Below, in pieces: positions 25,364-39,244 of a stretch of DNA of 64,000 bases. The position numbers and the translations under genes are program-made. Numbering within the stretch: position 1 is the first letter of the stretch; each line of letters begins with the position of its first letter. Below the pieces are notes generated by a model that did not search any database, was not told where the DNA came from, and worked only from the letters and a program-made list of their open reading frames with translations. This stretch comes from Piromyces finnis (taxonomy: Eukaryota > Neocallimastigomycota > Neocallimastigomycetes > Neocallimastigales > Neocallimastigaceae): positions 620,001 through 684,000 of the forward strand of contig MCFH01000002.1 in the NCBI GenBank assembly GCA_002104945.1. The letters are read 5' to 3'.

Positions 25364-28300
25364 CATCATTGATCATGTGATTCCAATTTAATGACACATA
25401 TAACTACTCATGTGATTCAAATATAAAAATTTAAGTTTTTATTGGGCAAGAAAAAAAAGAATAATATGAAATGATAATTTATTATATTCTATTAATTTAC
25501 TAATTTTTTTTTTTTAAATAAGAACGCCTACACACCATTAATTAATATTAATATTATTTTATTATAATTCATGAATCATAATATTTCAATAAGTTGATTT
25601 CTTTTTAGCTACTTTTTTTTTATTGTTATTACTTATTACTATAGTTATTATTATTATTATTATTATTGTTAATTGAAAGTATCACCAATTTTTAGGAATA
25701 AATCTTAAATTAAAAATTACACATCAATTTCATTTTGAGCCGCAAATTAATGAAAATCACTTTTTATTTATCATATAATCAAAATGTATACATTATCTTT
25801 TTTTATTTTGCATAAAAAAAGGAATAACACTATAAAAAGAATATTAAAAAACAAATCATCAATTTTAACAACAATAACAAATAAATATAAAAGTATAATT
25901 GATTAGAAAATATTGCATTTTTTATATTTTTTAACAGCAAAAAAAAAAAAATTGAATTTATATATATTTTAATTATTGGTGGAAATCTTTAATACTCTTG
26001 GCTTTTATTTCAAATAGAAAAGAGACATTTCATTTCAAGAATTACTTTCTATTTTATTAAAGTTTATTTAATATGGATTTATAATTAAAAGAGCATAAAA
26101 ATATAATAAATTAACTTTTTTTTAGACTAAATTCTCTTTTATAGTAATTTTTTATTGTTGTTTTTTTTAATAAATATATATATATAAAGTTAAGGTGATA
26201 GCCAATAATATATTAATGTATTGTTATTATACGATTAATGAGCAAATTTGAAAAAGGTTAATTTTTATATATTACTTTTTAATATTTCAATGACTTGAAC
26301 ATTTTTAGTAGACATGTTAATAATATCTTTTTATATATATATCAATGTAGTTATGTTTATTATTTTTTATATCTATAAAACTTATTTTTTATTTTTTATC
26401 TAATAATATGTAATAGAAATAATAAAATAAAGGATAAATTAGCAAACAAAATTTTTAAAATAAATCATCATTTATTTATTTTTGTATATCATTTATTTAA
26501 TATTTTAATTCATTTATTTTTAATTTAAAATTTCATTTATATTAAAGTCATTAAAAATAGGAGAAATATAAAAAAAGGTGGAATAATTATTTTATATTGA
26601 TATTGATAATTAATGAAAAATTTATTTTTTTTTTATTATTAATAGTGATATATGATGTAAAGTAAGTATTTTTTTTTTTTTTTTGGAAAAAAGTAATAAA
26701 GGAAGAAATAAATAAAGAAAAGAAAGAAAATATCAAACGAATTTTATAAAGGATAACTATTTAATATCATTTTAAAATCAAATCAAATCAAATATATTAT
26801 TAGAAATAAATACATTTTAAAATTTCATGTTCAATTAATTTTGTTGACATTGATATTTACTATGATAAGAAAGTGTAGGTGAATTAAGAAAAAAATATAT
26901 TACTTTTTAGGTTAAAAAAAAAAAAAAAAACAATATAATTACATTCCTTAAAAGGAAATGTTTTGAATTTTATGTAATGATTGATGTTTAATTTTAATCA
27001 ATGTTTCATTTTGTGATATGACAATTTTTTATGACCTATGAAATTTATGTGGTAAATACTTATACACTACTATATGGATATAATTAATAGTTAAACTAAA
27101 TAACAATATATGAATATAAACGATTATTTTATATTCTTTATAAAAAAAATTACAATAGTATATTTCAAGTCTTTCTTTTTTTTTTATCATTTTATGTACA
27201 AAAATATATAAAAAAAAATAAAATATGATAAATGATGTTACATGAATACAAATAAATTAATTAAAATTTAACATGTTGAAAAATGAAAACAAACCTTATT
27301 TTATATTTAACGGTATCTTTTCATTTAATATTTTTTGAAATTTAATCAACTAATAAATTTTATTTACAAAATTTATATTAAATATTAAACTCTATATATT
27401 ACTAATTTTAAACGTCCATCTAAAGATTAATTAAATAATTAATATCTAATTTATTAATTTTATTATTTAATAAACTTTTTTTTTTCACCATTCATTATGA
27501 TTAATCATGATGAATAATATTTTATTAAAAAAAGCTTAACATTTTATGATTGTTAGAATAAATAAATAATAAATAAAAAAATAGTTTAAAAAGCCCTTTT
27601 TTTTTTAGTAAAACTAATTAAATAAAATTTAATTAATTAAAGCTAAAATCATTTTAATCTATAGAGTGATAATTATAATAATTCCATAGTAAGTTTAATT
27701 ATTATTTAATATTTAATTTTTTTTTTAAAAATAATTAAACATCATTATAGTATTTTGTTATACGAAAAGAAGGGTGAACTTTTATTAGTATATAAAATGA
27801 TGTGTCATCATTAACTTATATTTAAATTTTAAAAATTGGAGTACTTTTATTATTATTCCTATTAACTTGGACATTTTGATAAATGACTAAGAATTACTTT
27901 TTTTTTTTAATGAATTAAAATAATATCTGTGTTTGCTATTTTTTTTTTGCTCTATTTTTTTTAAAAAAATATCATAAGCTATTAGTATTAAAGACATTTT
28001 GAATTCAATTCAAGCATTTATTTTATATTGTTATCATTATTTATATGAAAATTCAATAAGGATAGTATTAATTGAAAATCGTTCTATTGATTAATTTACA
28101 TAATTAATTTTTTTATATTTAATATTATTTTTAAATAAATAAATAGATTTAATTAAATATTTTAAACAATGTTTTTTTTTCATTATTTATTTTTTAATTA
28201 ATTTATCGATTAAAATAAATAAAAAATTAATATAAATATTTAAAAGAGTTATTTTTCATTTTAGGTATATTTCCTTTATTATTTTATTTAATATAAATAA

Positions 28301-31300
28301 TTCTTATTTTCAATAGTAATTAATGAAAATACATTGTAATTGATTTTATGATGACTAAATGTTATATAAATGGGAATTTAAAAAATATAATTATCATTGC
28401 ATTATTTAAAAAAAAAGAATATATATGGATATATTTTTTTAAAAGCTTTATTTATTTTAAAATGCCTTTTTTTTTTTTGAATCATTTTTAATTTTTTTTT
28501 GTCAATTAATACAATTTTTTGAGAAAAAAAAAAAAAAACAAATAATTTTAAATTTAAAATAATAATAAAAAAATCTTATTATTTAAGGTTTATGATATTT
28601 AAATGATATCATTTGTATTATTCATTTATATTTATTTAAAATCTTTTTTTTAAATTAATTTAACTATGTCATATTTAATTTATTTATGTCATTTCATTAA
28701 TGATCATACTCATTAAATTATATAATAATAAATAACAATGTATAATAAATAAAATTCTATATTCATTTAATAAAATAAAAAATGAATTTTTATATTAACT
28801 ATTGACATATAATAAATTATATTCTTATATTAATTAAATCATAATAAATAATAAATAAATAAATAAATAAATAAAATTCTCTTATTAATTAAATAAACGT
28901 CATATATATAATAAATATATTACTTTTTTATTCATTAAATTGTGTATCATAAAATAAATGAAATATCAAAATTTAAAGTTTAATATAATGAGTAAAAAAA
29001 AAATAGTTTAGTTTTTTTTATTGATAAACAAATAAAATATAAAAAGTTCATTTTATTATTCATTTTATTATCACTTTAATAAAATTTCTAACCAATATAA
29101 TCTACTTATTATCATGAGTTGAAGAAATAATTATTTATATTTAATATATATTAAAATAAGTATTTTTTTGTATGATTCATAATTAGATGGTAGGAAGATG
29201 TAACCCATATATATATGAAAAGGCGTTCATTTTTATAGAGTAATGGATAAAAAAATAAAATATTTTTTTTTCAAAAAAGTTTTATTATTTTTAAAAATTT
29301 TCCTTTAATATATATATATAAATGAAATATATTTTATTAGTACTCAAAAAAAAAAAAAAAAAGAAATTCAAATTTAATTGAATGTACAAAAAAAAGAGGT
29401 ATTTTATTAGTACTCAAAAAAAAAAAAAAGAAATTCAAATTTAATTGAATGTACAAAAAAAGAGGTATTTTATTAGTACTCAAAAATTATTGTGCCTACC
29501 GTTAGTACAATATAGCATAATATAAAAACATGGAGAATGAAGAGTAATTAAAAATTAATTTTTTCTCATGTCGTACAAAATCGTTTTTTTATTCATTCCA
29601 ATTACATAAGCATAAAATCAATATACTACGCCACATCTACATACATCATAGTGTAATGATTCATATTTTCATATTTTCTTTTATTAAAATACTAAATATC
29701 ATTTTAATATTATTTTTATTATTTTAAGGAAAAGTCGTCAAATAAAATAATACTTTAAAATAGTTAAATTAATTCCTTTTTTTTTAATTTTATTAAAATT
29801 TATTTGATTACAATAATAAATAAAATTTATATTAAAAATTAAATTAAATTTACTTGGAGATAAATCTTTCATCATTAATATTATTCCTATATTAAATTAA
29901 CAATACATAAAAATATATTAAATTATTATTCTGAATAATTATTATACAATATATAAACAATTATTATCCATACAGTACTCAATATATTAATATTATATTA
30001 AATAAATAAAATAATATATAGATACTATATTAGAGTACATAGGAAAGGTTTTAAACTATAAAAACTTTAAAAATAATATTTTTCTGATTTCCCTAATTTC
30101 AACTTTTATTTTTTGTTTCAAGATAATAAAAAGTATAATGAATAGTAATTATAAAAATATTCAAAAGTTTAATTTTATTTTTTTCCTACAAAAATGAGGC
30201 CTTTTCCTCTCGTCTTCTTTGTCTAGTTTTTATTGGAAAAAACAACAATACACTAATTATTATTAGAATTTTTTTTTGATAACTATTTAATAAATTCTAA
30301 AAAAGTTAAAATATATTTTTATATTTTTTTATTCATGATAGTATATAACTTAAACCTATCATTCAAAAGACCTATAATTAAAGATTTTATGGATAGCTTA
30401 TCTTTTTTGATGTCTGATTGATACATATTTCTTATTATTGTAAGTTATTATAAAAAAGTTTAAAGCTTAAATAATTCTTTATTTTATTAATAAATTAATC
30501 AATGGTGGTTGGTGGCTATAGTTAAATCTTGTACTTTTCTTAAATTAAAAAATATATATATGCATATTCCTAGTATTGTTCTTTCTATTTTGTTGTTGCT
30601 GCTTTCCTTGCTATTTTATTATTTATAATTCAATTTTAATTATAAAAAATTAATATTATTTTGTGTTTAATTAAATTTATTTTTTTTGGTGAAGATATAA
30701 AACACCAATAAATTTAAAGAATATTATTTGGATGATGAAAATAAATATGTTTCACTATTAAATTTTATTATAAATAAAGTTTTGAAATTAAAATGTAAAT
30801 CGGTAATTAAAAAAAAAAAACAATCTAAAAAATTATAAAGTGTTTTATTTTTCTATAAAATATTCAATTTATTTTATAACTAATTTCAATGATATTTGAA
30901 AAAGTGAGTTAGTGTAGAGGGGAATGTCAAAGACTATGAATGAGTTCAGGTAAAAATAAGTAAAAAAAAAGTTTATAGTTTTAATAAATATGAATATATT
31001 TATTTAATATCTATTATTCATTGAAAATGCATTGAATTAAATAAAGAAAATTAATTATTTAATCATTTTATTAAATAATAAATAAACAAACAATGGTGTT
31101 ATTGTTAGCATTCATTGAGAAAATATATTTAACATTTATAAAAATAGCTATATCCATTTTTTTTTTCAATATTGTATATTTTTAGGAAAAAAAGGTTTTC
31201 TATTATTTAATAATTAAAGATGTGTTATTATAATACACATCCATTTCAACCTATTCATCATGGGATATGAAAAATATTTAAAGTAATTTTATTATTTTAT

Positions 31301-34300
31301 TTTTTTGGTTCTGGTTAATATTATTCATAGAAAATAATGATTTATTAAATACTAAAGATAATAATAATAATAGAAAATTAAATCAATCGTTTTAATTTAA
31401 TTAATTTAATATTAAATCAAATAATTAATAAATTTTATAATATTTTTAAAAATTAAATAAAAAATAGTAGGCAATGATATTCTATATATTATGAAAAAAA
31501 AGTGGTAAAATAAAAGATGATAATTTTATTTAATACAAAAATAATTATTGTTCATTCTTGAATAATATTAAAAAATTACTTTTTTTTTTTTTAAAAAAGA
31601 ATTCAACATATATAGTGTAATTTTGTTTTACTTTAATATCTTTTTTTTTATCGTTATTACGATTATTAAAAACAAAGTTACGCATGACAATAAAATATAA
31701 ATCTTATTTATGACTATAATTTCAATAGTATTATCTCAATACTACTAAAAATATCCATATCATATAATACCATCTTGGAAAAGATCATTTTCAAATTTAA
31801 ACTTCTTTCTTTTTTTAATGTAAACTTTTTTTTATTTATGATCGACATAATGAAAACGTCTTTTTCATCCTTCTACATTATTTTTACCATACCATCATAA
31901 AATAATAATAAAATAATAGTAATCCTAAATTAATAGTATCAACCAAAAAAAAAAAAAGATTTAAATTTATTTGTTGTTATTATTATTATCATTGTATAAT
32001 TATTAAAAAAGGAATATTAAAATTTAATATAAAATTTAATTTAATAAAACTTGATGTACTTAAAAAGGTAGATTAATAAAAATTGATGTTTTAACCCTAA
32101 ATATTTTGTGTACTTTTTAATTTATTTATTAAAGATAGAATTAGAATAAAAAATTCAATTTAAAATAAATATATTGGTTATACTATAGATATATTGGATA
32201 CAATAAAATATAATATATGTTTCTTTCATTATTATGAACTATTTCATTATGATATAAAATTAAAAATTACTATTATATATTAATAGTGTAACTTTGGAAA
32301 CCAATAATAGTAAATTAAGTAACAAATCCAAAATTAAAACTTTATTGTATACAAATTTAATAATTAATTTAAATTTGGAAAAAAAACATAATTAAAAAAG
32401 GGATTATATACATATATTATAATATATTGTTTAATAAATTTATTTACATATTATCTATATTGATTCTTAACTACTTATTAATAATAGTAAAAAATACAAG
32501 TAATATATAAAATAGGGATAGATGATTCAAAACTATCATTAACAAATAGAATATTTAATATATTATTTAATATATTATTGACTATTTAACAATATTAAAA
32601 TTAAAATATCTCATTATCAATTAGATTAAATGTATTAAAAATTGATGGTTATGAGGTGAATGGAAATTCTCCGATTTTATTTTTGTATATGAATAAAATT
32701 TATCTTGTATTCATATTGTATTAAAATATATTAAACACTGTAGATTAAATATATTGTTGTATATATTCTTATATATTGATACTACATCTGATAGATTCAT
32801 TCATTAAGAAAAAATATATATTCAAGTACATTTATAATATATTATATATTTATTCATACATTATAAGAAATTTTTTTTTTTAAAAAAAATTTAATTATTA
32901 TATGACATTCACATTTTAAGATAATATAATATATGATTCAATATATTTTAATTATAATTAATATATTAATTATTTTTTTTGTTTTTTTTTAAAAATAAGG
33001 AATTTTATTATGGTGAGCAGCAACATTATTAGAACATTAATAACAAGTGAATAGGATAAAACATAAAATGGCCAAAGAAATAAAACAAGAACTCTAGGTC
33101 GTTTTACTATTATTATTAAGGATGGATAAAGAACAATTTAAAATTTTTATTTGATACCTTTGTAAATGAATACTTATACAATATTCTTATTAATTTTAAG
33201 ATTGAATGAAAGAATAGTATAGGATCTAGTATACCTATTTTAATAAATGATGATAAATTGATTTTTTAGGGTACATTCATAAAATTTTATTCCCTTTTAA
33301 AAAAATTAATTTTTTTAGAAAAGGATGGTTTGTTTATAGATAGGCAATAATTAACCAAAAACAACAACAACTATATATTTATATTATATAACTATACTAT
33401 TATATAATTAATATTTTTTTTTCATATTAATAAAAAATACTTTGAATAAAAATTAATATTGTTGAAAAATAATAAAAATAATAATAATAATAATAAATAA
33501 AAAAATTTAATTATTTAAATTTTATTTTTTTTAAAATAAAAGTATCAAAATTTATATTAAATTTCAATATATTAGTAAATATATTATAATACATAGATAA
33601 TATATTAATTTGAAGTGATGTAATATTATTCATTTTAAATTATTTTAAATTGAAAATTGAAAAATTATATATAAAGTTGAAAATTTCTACTCTTTTTGAT
33701 TTTTTTTTTTTTTTTTTTTTTTACTACAAAGTAATTAGCACAAAATAATTTATATAAAAAAGAGTTATTTTATTCTTCATTTTTTTTTTACATTTTCTTT
33801 TTTTCTTTTTCATTTTTTTTTTTTTAAATTTTCATAAAATTAAAATTATTTTTATTTTATGTTATTTTAAAGAAAAAAAAAATTTTTAAACTTTTAATTG
33901 TTATATATATTAATTTTATTTATTTAGTTTTAATGTTTAACTATTAAAGCAAAAAAAAAAAAAAGTACATTAATATCATAAAAAATTTGTATAAATTAAG
34001 TATTTTTTTTATAGCTTTCTTGTTAATATATATTTATATTTATTAAAAGTTTATAAAGTTTTTTGTTATATAATTTAAAGAAAACAGTAAAAAAAAGAAA
34101 GAAAAATAATAAAAATATAATAATTGTAATAATAATAAATGTTATTTATATAATAAGTAATATCAACCTTTCATAGTAGTCAAGTTTTTTTTTATAGAAA
34201 AGAAAACAATAATTCATTAGGAAAACAAATTATTTATTTTATATATTTATTTAAAAACTAAATATCAAAGTGATATATTGCTTATTATTATTGTATAAAT

Positions 34301-34846
34301 TTGATATTTATATTAGATAACATTTTAATGTAATGATTTTTTAATAAAAATATTTATTAAACGTAAATACAGTAAAAATATTTGAATTAAGAAAACATTA
34401 TTAAATATTTATTTTTTTTTAAAAAAAGAAAAGTAAACATTTTTTAAAAATAAAAAAATTAACATAAAAAGGTAAATAAACGAAAAAAAAGATAAAAAAA
34501 AAACACAAAAAATAATAAAGATAGTAATAAAAGTAATAATAATAATATTTATTTATTTATTTACTTTAATAGGTTATTTTAAATAATAAAAATAATAAAA
34601 CAACAACGAAAACTATTCAACAAACAAAATAAAATTATAAAGAGCGATAATATAATTAATATTGAATATTAAGTAAGTTAATTATTATAAAAGTTTTATT
34701 CTACTTAAACAAGAAGTATTAATAATATATTTAATTTTATATAGTATAGCTATAGCTGATAATTATTTTTCAAACAAGTTAAATAATATTAAAATATATT
34801 TTTTTAAAATATTGAAAAAAGAAAAAATTTTTTAAAAAAATTAACA
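25364..34846. other. 9.5-kb gene desert
   Basis: Between the retrotransposon and the tetraspanin gene I found no conserved exon, tRNA-like segment or long non-repetitive open frame on either strand. The region is dominated by A/T tracts, AAAT runs (for example 28852-28875), the tandem repeat at 29331-29487 and a few slightly less AT-rich islands (about 29500-29640, 30180-30230, 30900-30955, 33000-33110). None of the islands gives a coherent protein. The tetraspanin promoter and leader should lie at the right edge. Confidence 0.55.
29331..29487. repeat. Tandem repeat, about 66-70 bp unit, 2.3 copies
   Basis: Unit begins attttattagtactc, has a poly(A) block, then gaaattcaaatttaattg, and ends aaaagaggt. 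Copy one is 29331-29400, copy two 29401-29466 and a partial third 29467-29487. Copies differ mainly in A-tract length. Confidence 0.93.
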
Positions 34847-36826
34847 ATGTCTTATCAACATAATAATTACGTATCTGAAATTGATTTAACTCGTGCTAAC
34901 AATCAGGAGATAACAATTGATTGTGAAAATTATAGCAGTAATGGTGGTAATATCCATGTCAATAATGGTTCCTCAAATATGACTTCTTCTCATAGAAGAA
35001 ATCAAAGTGGAGTCAGTGGATTAGCAAATTCTTCTTCAGCACCAACACTTTTTGAATCTACAGCAGATAATTCTAGCTTCAAAGTTGTTAGATCATATAG
35101 AGAATATGCTGCCAATTTTGTAACTTCAGATGATTCCATCAGTTCTAATTCTGATATAACAGGTGCTGTTGATGGTGTTAGTATTGATGATAAAAATACA
35201 TATGATGCTTATGAATCCAAAAATATTATTGATTATGATATTAATAAATCAAAAACTGTCAAATCAACTAGTACTTCCAGTTCAAGAACAGCATACAAAA
35301 ATCCTACACTTTTATCAGTGGTTAATCAAACTTTAGTTAATACTAATTTCGAAAAGAATTATGCAGTGGATTCACTCTATGACGATGAAGATGAAATTAA
35401 AAAGATAAAGGAAGAAAACCGTAAGAAAATTGATACTCAATTAAAACTTCAAAAAATGATTTTAAAGGTTCCAGAAACTTATGATATTCCAACTCGTAAT
35501 AAAAAAATCATTTCTCAACGTATTTTAAATTTGACATTAGTTCTTATGATTGTCATTGCTACTACTTTAATAGCATTATATATATATTTAAAGTTAAATC
35601 ACGGTTACAGTTTCCCACATATTAAAGATATTAATGATGGTAACAGAACAAAGATGATTTTCATTGGTTTGTTTATGTATCTTGCTGTAATTATTGGTTC
35701 TGTTGGTTCTGCTTTAAATTGGAAGTCTATCTTAGTTACCTATTGTGTTTTCTGTTCTTTAAATGCTTTAGCTTTAGGATATTTAGTTTATGGTATTTAT
35801 GATGATGCTTATAATTATTCAAATTTACCATTTGCTTGGTGGGATACCTACTCTTCAACTACTCGTAGAACCATTCAAGATCAATTTTCATGCTGTGGTT
35901 TCAAACAACCATTAGATGGTGGTGAAGTTAGTAACTATTGTCCAAAGGAAGCTGTTGTTTGGAATATTCCATATGAAACTATCTATGATAATTTCTATAT
36001 CTGGAAGAAGGATGCTGTATCTAAGGAAATGAATGCAACAGTTGTAGGAAAGAGCAATCCTGTTGTCTTACCTACTCCTGTATTAGATCAAGTCCCAACT
36101 CCAACCATGGATACCAATACTCCTGATCTTGTTAATAACGATAACGTTGAAGGAACTACCACCACCACTGCTCAACAAAATCAAGATGATTATTCTTCAA
36201 GACCAGAAAATACAGAAGAACCTTCTTCATCTCATACTCAAGATGAAACTTCTACTCAAGATAATTCCACCGTTATCGTTGATGATACTAATGATAATGG
36301 AGAAACTAGAGTAAATGATGAAACTGAAGACAATACAAATGATGATACTAATATATCAAAGAGATCTTTTGAAATAGAGGTTAAAGCTATGAAAATTTTA
36401 GATTCACCAGTTCGTGTTAATAATATATACAATATATTATCAGCTAACGAAATTGAAGAAGAAAATGATGGTCGTGATGATAAAGAAATTGCAAGAATAA
36501 GAGTTTTAAATAAACGTACTTATGAACGTGAGTCTTTTGAACATTATCAAATGCGTACTAATGGTGGTGTTGTTAATACCAATCCAATTGAAAATATTCA
36601 AAACAGCAACTTCACTGGCTTAACTCCAGAAGAAAGTAAAATGTTTGCTAAAACAAATAATATTGAAGGATGTGAAGAAAAAATAAAACCATTTATACAT
36701 AAGAATCTTGTTCCAATATTTTATGTTTTATTAGTATTCTTTTGTTTATATATAATAACCATTCCAACAGCATTAGTATTCTTATTCAAATTACGTACTA
36801 TCCCAAGTATAAATGAATTTGAGTAA
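34847..36826 (+). CDS. Tetraspanin-like membrane protein
   Basis: An intronless 659-residue protein with the tetraspanin layout. A long polar N-terminal tail (about 1-220, cytosolic by family topology) is followed by TM1 (about 226-249), a short loop, TM2 (about 270-290), TM3 (about 294-317), a large loop (about 318-618) and TM4 (about 621-648). The large loop starts with the diagnostic CCG (349-351) and adds C365 and C609, the four cysteines needed for two disulfides. Tetraspanins organise membrane microdomains; fungal ones act in polarised growth or appressoria. Both the N-tail and the loop are unusually long. The loop has a Thr/Asp/Asn/Ser-rich insertion (about 400-500) with several potential N-glycosylation sites. 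The start is the ATG at 34847, after a stop-rich leader. Identity is firm at family level only. Confidence 0.85.
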   Translation: MSYQHNNYVSEIDLTRANNQEITIDCENYSSNGGNIHVNNGSSNMTSSHRRNQSGVSGLANSSSAPTLFESTADNSSFKVVRSYREYAANFVTSDDSISSNSDITGAVDGVSIDDKNTYDAYESKNIIDYDINKSKTVKSTSTSSSRTAYKNPTLLSVVNQTLVNTNFEKNYAVDSLYDDEDEIKKIKEENRKKIDTQLKLQKMILKVPETYDIPTRNKKIISQRILNLTLVLMIVIATTLIALYIYLKLNHGYSFPHIKDINDGNRTKMIFIGLFMYLAVIIGSVGSALNWKSILVTYCVFCSLNALALGYLVYGIYDDAYNYSNLPFAWWDTYSSTTRRTIQDQFSCCGFKQPLDGGEVSNYCPKEAVVWNIPYETIYDNFYIWKKDAVSKEMNATVVGKSNPVVLPTPVLDQVPTPTMDTNTPDLVNNDNVEGTTTTTAQQNQDDYSSRPENTEEPSSSHTQDETSTQDNSTVIVDDTNDNGETRVNDETEDNTNDDTNISKRSFEIEVKAMKILDSPVRVNNIYNILSANEIEEENDGRDDKEIARIRVLNKRTYERESFEHYQMRTNGGVVNTNPIENIQNSNFTGLTPEESKMFAKTNNIEGCEEKIKPFIHKNLVPIFYVLLVFFCLYIITIPTALVFLFKLRTIPSINEFE

Positions 36827-38161
36827 ATGGGAAATATTAAGAAGAAAGGTATAATTCGGGTATAATTTAATACTATTTATCATAAAAAACAAAAGAATAA
36901 GTAATAATTCTATATCAATCAAAAAAAAAAAAAAAAAAAGAAAGAAAAAAGAGTAATTATATAAATAAGTAAAAACAAGATTTTTTTTCATTCTTTTTTA
37001 TTTTTTTATAAATTTATTTAATTTACTACACATCATTACACAATTATTATAATGAATTATATATAATACCATGTTAATTTTTTTTATAAAAAAATTATAA
37101 TTAATTGAAGTTCAATAATAAACACCAATGTTTTTCATTTTTAATAATCGTTATTTAAAATTATATATTTTATTATTTTAATAGTTAATAATCATTTTTA
37201 TATATTTTTAACAAAAACAAAAACACAAAACAAACTCTATAAAAATCACATTACATTTATAAACAAGCAATCCATCAAAAAAAAAAAAAGGAAAAAAAGA
37301 AAAAAAAAGGAAAAAAATTTAAAAAAATTTAAAAAAAAATAATAGAAATGAATATAAATATTAATATATTAATATATCATAGTCATTACTATATTAAATA
37401 ATTAACATATAATAAATAATAATAAATTATAAAATATACATAATAAATAATATTCTTGTTTATTATTGTGGTGTATACCAGTATAAATCTTTTTTTTTTA
37501 GCAAAAAAAAGTAAAGAAAAAAACAAAAAAAAAAAAAGATATCCATTATTTATTATTATTAAAATTTTAATATTATTAAGTTTTTTTTAATAGTATTAAA
37601 ATTTAAGTATATGTTAATTAAAGAACTAATTAAAAAAAAGAAATATAATATATTATTAATTTATATTTATTATTGTTTGTTTTAAGTTTTTGCTTTTGTT
37701 ACCTTTTTCATTATAAATTTATTATTAATTAAGGTTGTTGAATGAAAAGAAAAGTTTCATTATTTGGATTATTCTAATGATAAAAGTTGTATCAAATTTT
37801 AATTACTTTGTGAAACAATTACAAGTTAAAAAAAAAAAAAGTTTTTTTTTTTTTTTAATATTGCGGTGTTTTTTTTTTTATTTTTAAAAAAAAAAAATGA
37901 AGAAACAAAATAAAAGCACAAAAAAAAAAAAAAAAAAAAAAAGAAAGGAAATGAAATGAATGAAAAGAAAAAAAAAAATATTATATATATATTTCATAAA
38001 AAAAGTTTTTTAAATAAAATTAAATAATAATATAAAAAAAATAAAAGATTTTTTTTTTTTTAAAAGTTTTTTTTTATATATTATATTTGGAAAGAAAGTA
38101 ATAAAAGAAAAATATTAATGGAAAAAGCTATTTTTAATGGCAAAAAGTAAAAAAAAAAGTG

Positions 38162-38244
<83 letters not shown>

Positions 38245-39244
38245 ATTTTAATTTAAAACAACAAACAAAACAATGTTTCAAATTTTATTATTTTCATTTA
38301 TTGTTAGTTGATCCATTTAAATAAAAAAAAAAAAAGATTTTTCTTTTATTAAAACCGATAATGGAAAACAAACAAACAATAACAAAAAAAAAAAAAAAAA
38401 AAAAAATAGATAAATATATAAATATAAATATAAAAATGAATATTTTATATTTATATATATTTATCATAATTGTTAACTCCCCATTTTATATTAAAACAAT
38501 AAAATAATTTCAAATTTTTTCAAATAGATATTTTTTTTTTTTCATTTGGATGTTGCTATTTTTTATATTTATATTTATTATTATACTTTATTTTTTATGG
38601 TAATATATTTTTGTTGTTATTTCTAACTATATAAACTATTGATACACCTGTAGATGTATATATATATATAATAAAAAAGAAACTTTTTTTTTTTTACATA
38701 TAAATAATAGTAATAATAACAATTAGAAGAAAAAGGATAAAAAAAAAAAAAAAATCAATTGAAATTAATTAAATAGTAAAACCAAACTGTAGAAATAAAA
38801 TAAAAAAGAAAAACTATGTACTTTTACATCATCATAAAAAAAAAAAGGTTTCCATAAGGAAAAGATAGGTATAGTAATAAAAATAAAAATAAAAATAATA
38901 AAAAAAAGAAATATATATAAATGGTTAAAATATAAAGGAAATAATTGAAATTTATATATAAAGTATGCAAGAAAAATTGGACATTTTAAAACTGTTGTAA
39001 ATAAATAGAATTATATATATATATTTTTTAAATAATAAATTATTATTATTATTATAAATTATTTTTTTTTCTTTACTTTTATATTATATATGAATTATTT
39101 TACATATACTATATATTTATTAAAAGTATTTTTTTTTTTTTTTTTGATTTTTTTTAAATGTTTTTTTTTTATTTTTTCAGTTTTTCAATTTTTTTATGTT
39201 ATTATTATTATTTATATAATTTATTATTATTATTAGTAGTTGTA
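36827..39244. other. Convergent intergenic region
   Basis: About 2.4 kb between the tetraspanin stop and the Get1 stop (genes face each other). Full of poly(A)/poly(T) runs, plus the AAAT array listed separately. No gene seen; 3' ends of both transcripts must lie here. Confidence 0.6.
38163..38245. repeat. (AAAT)n microsatellite
   Basis: About 20 perfect AAAT tetramers. The minus-strand open frame over it is purely periodic and not a gene. Confidence 0.96.

Noticed and set aside
38081-38281. Minus-strand open frame over the AAAT array
   Set aside because: Periodic repeat translation only.
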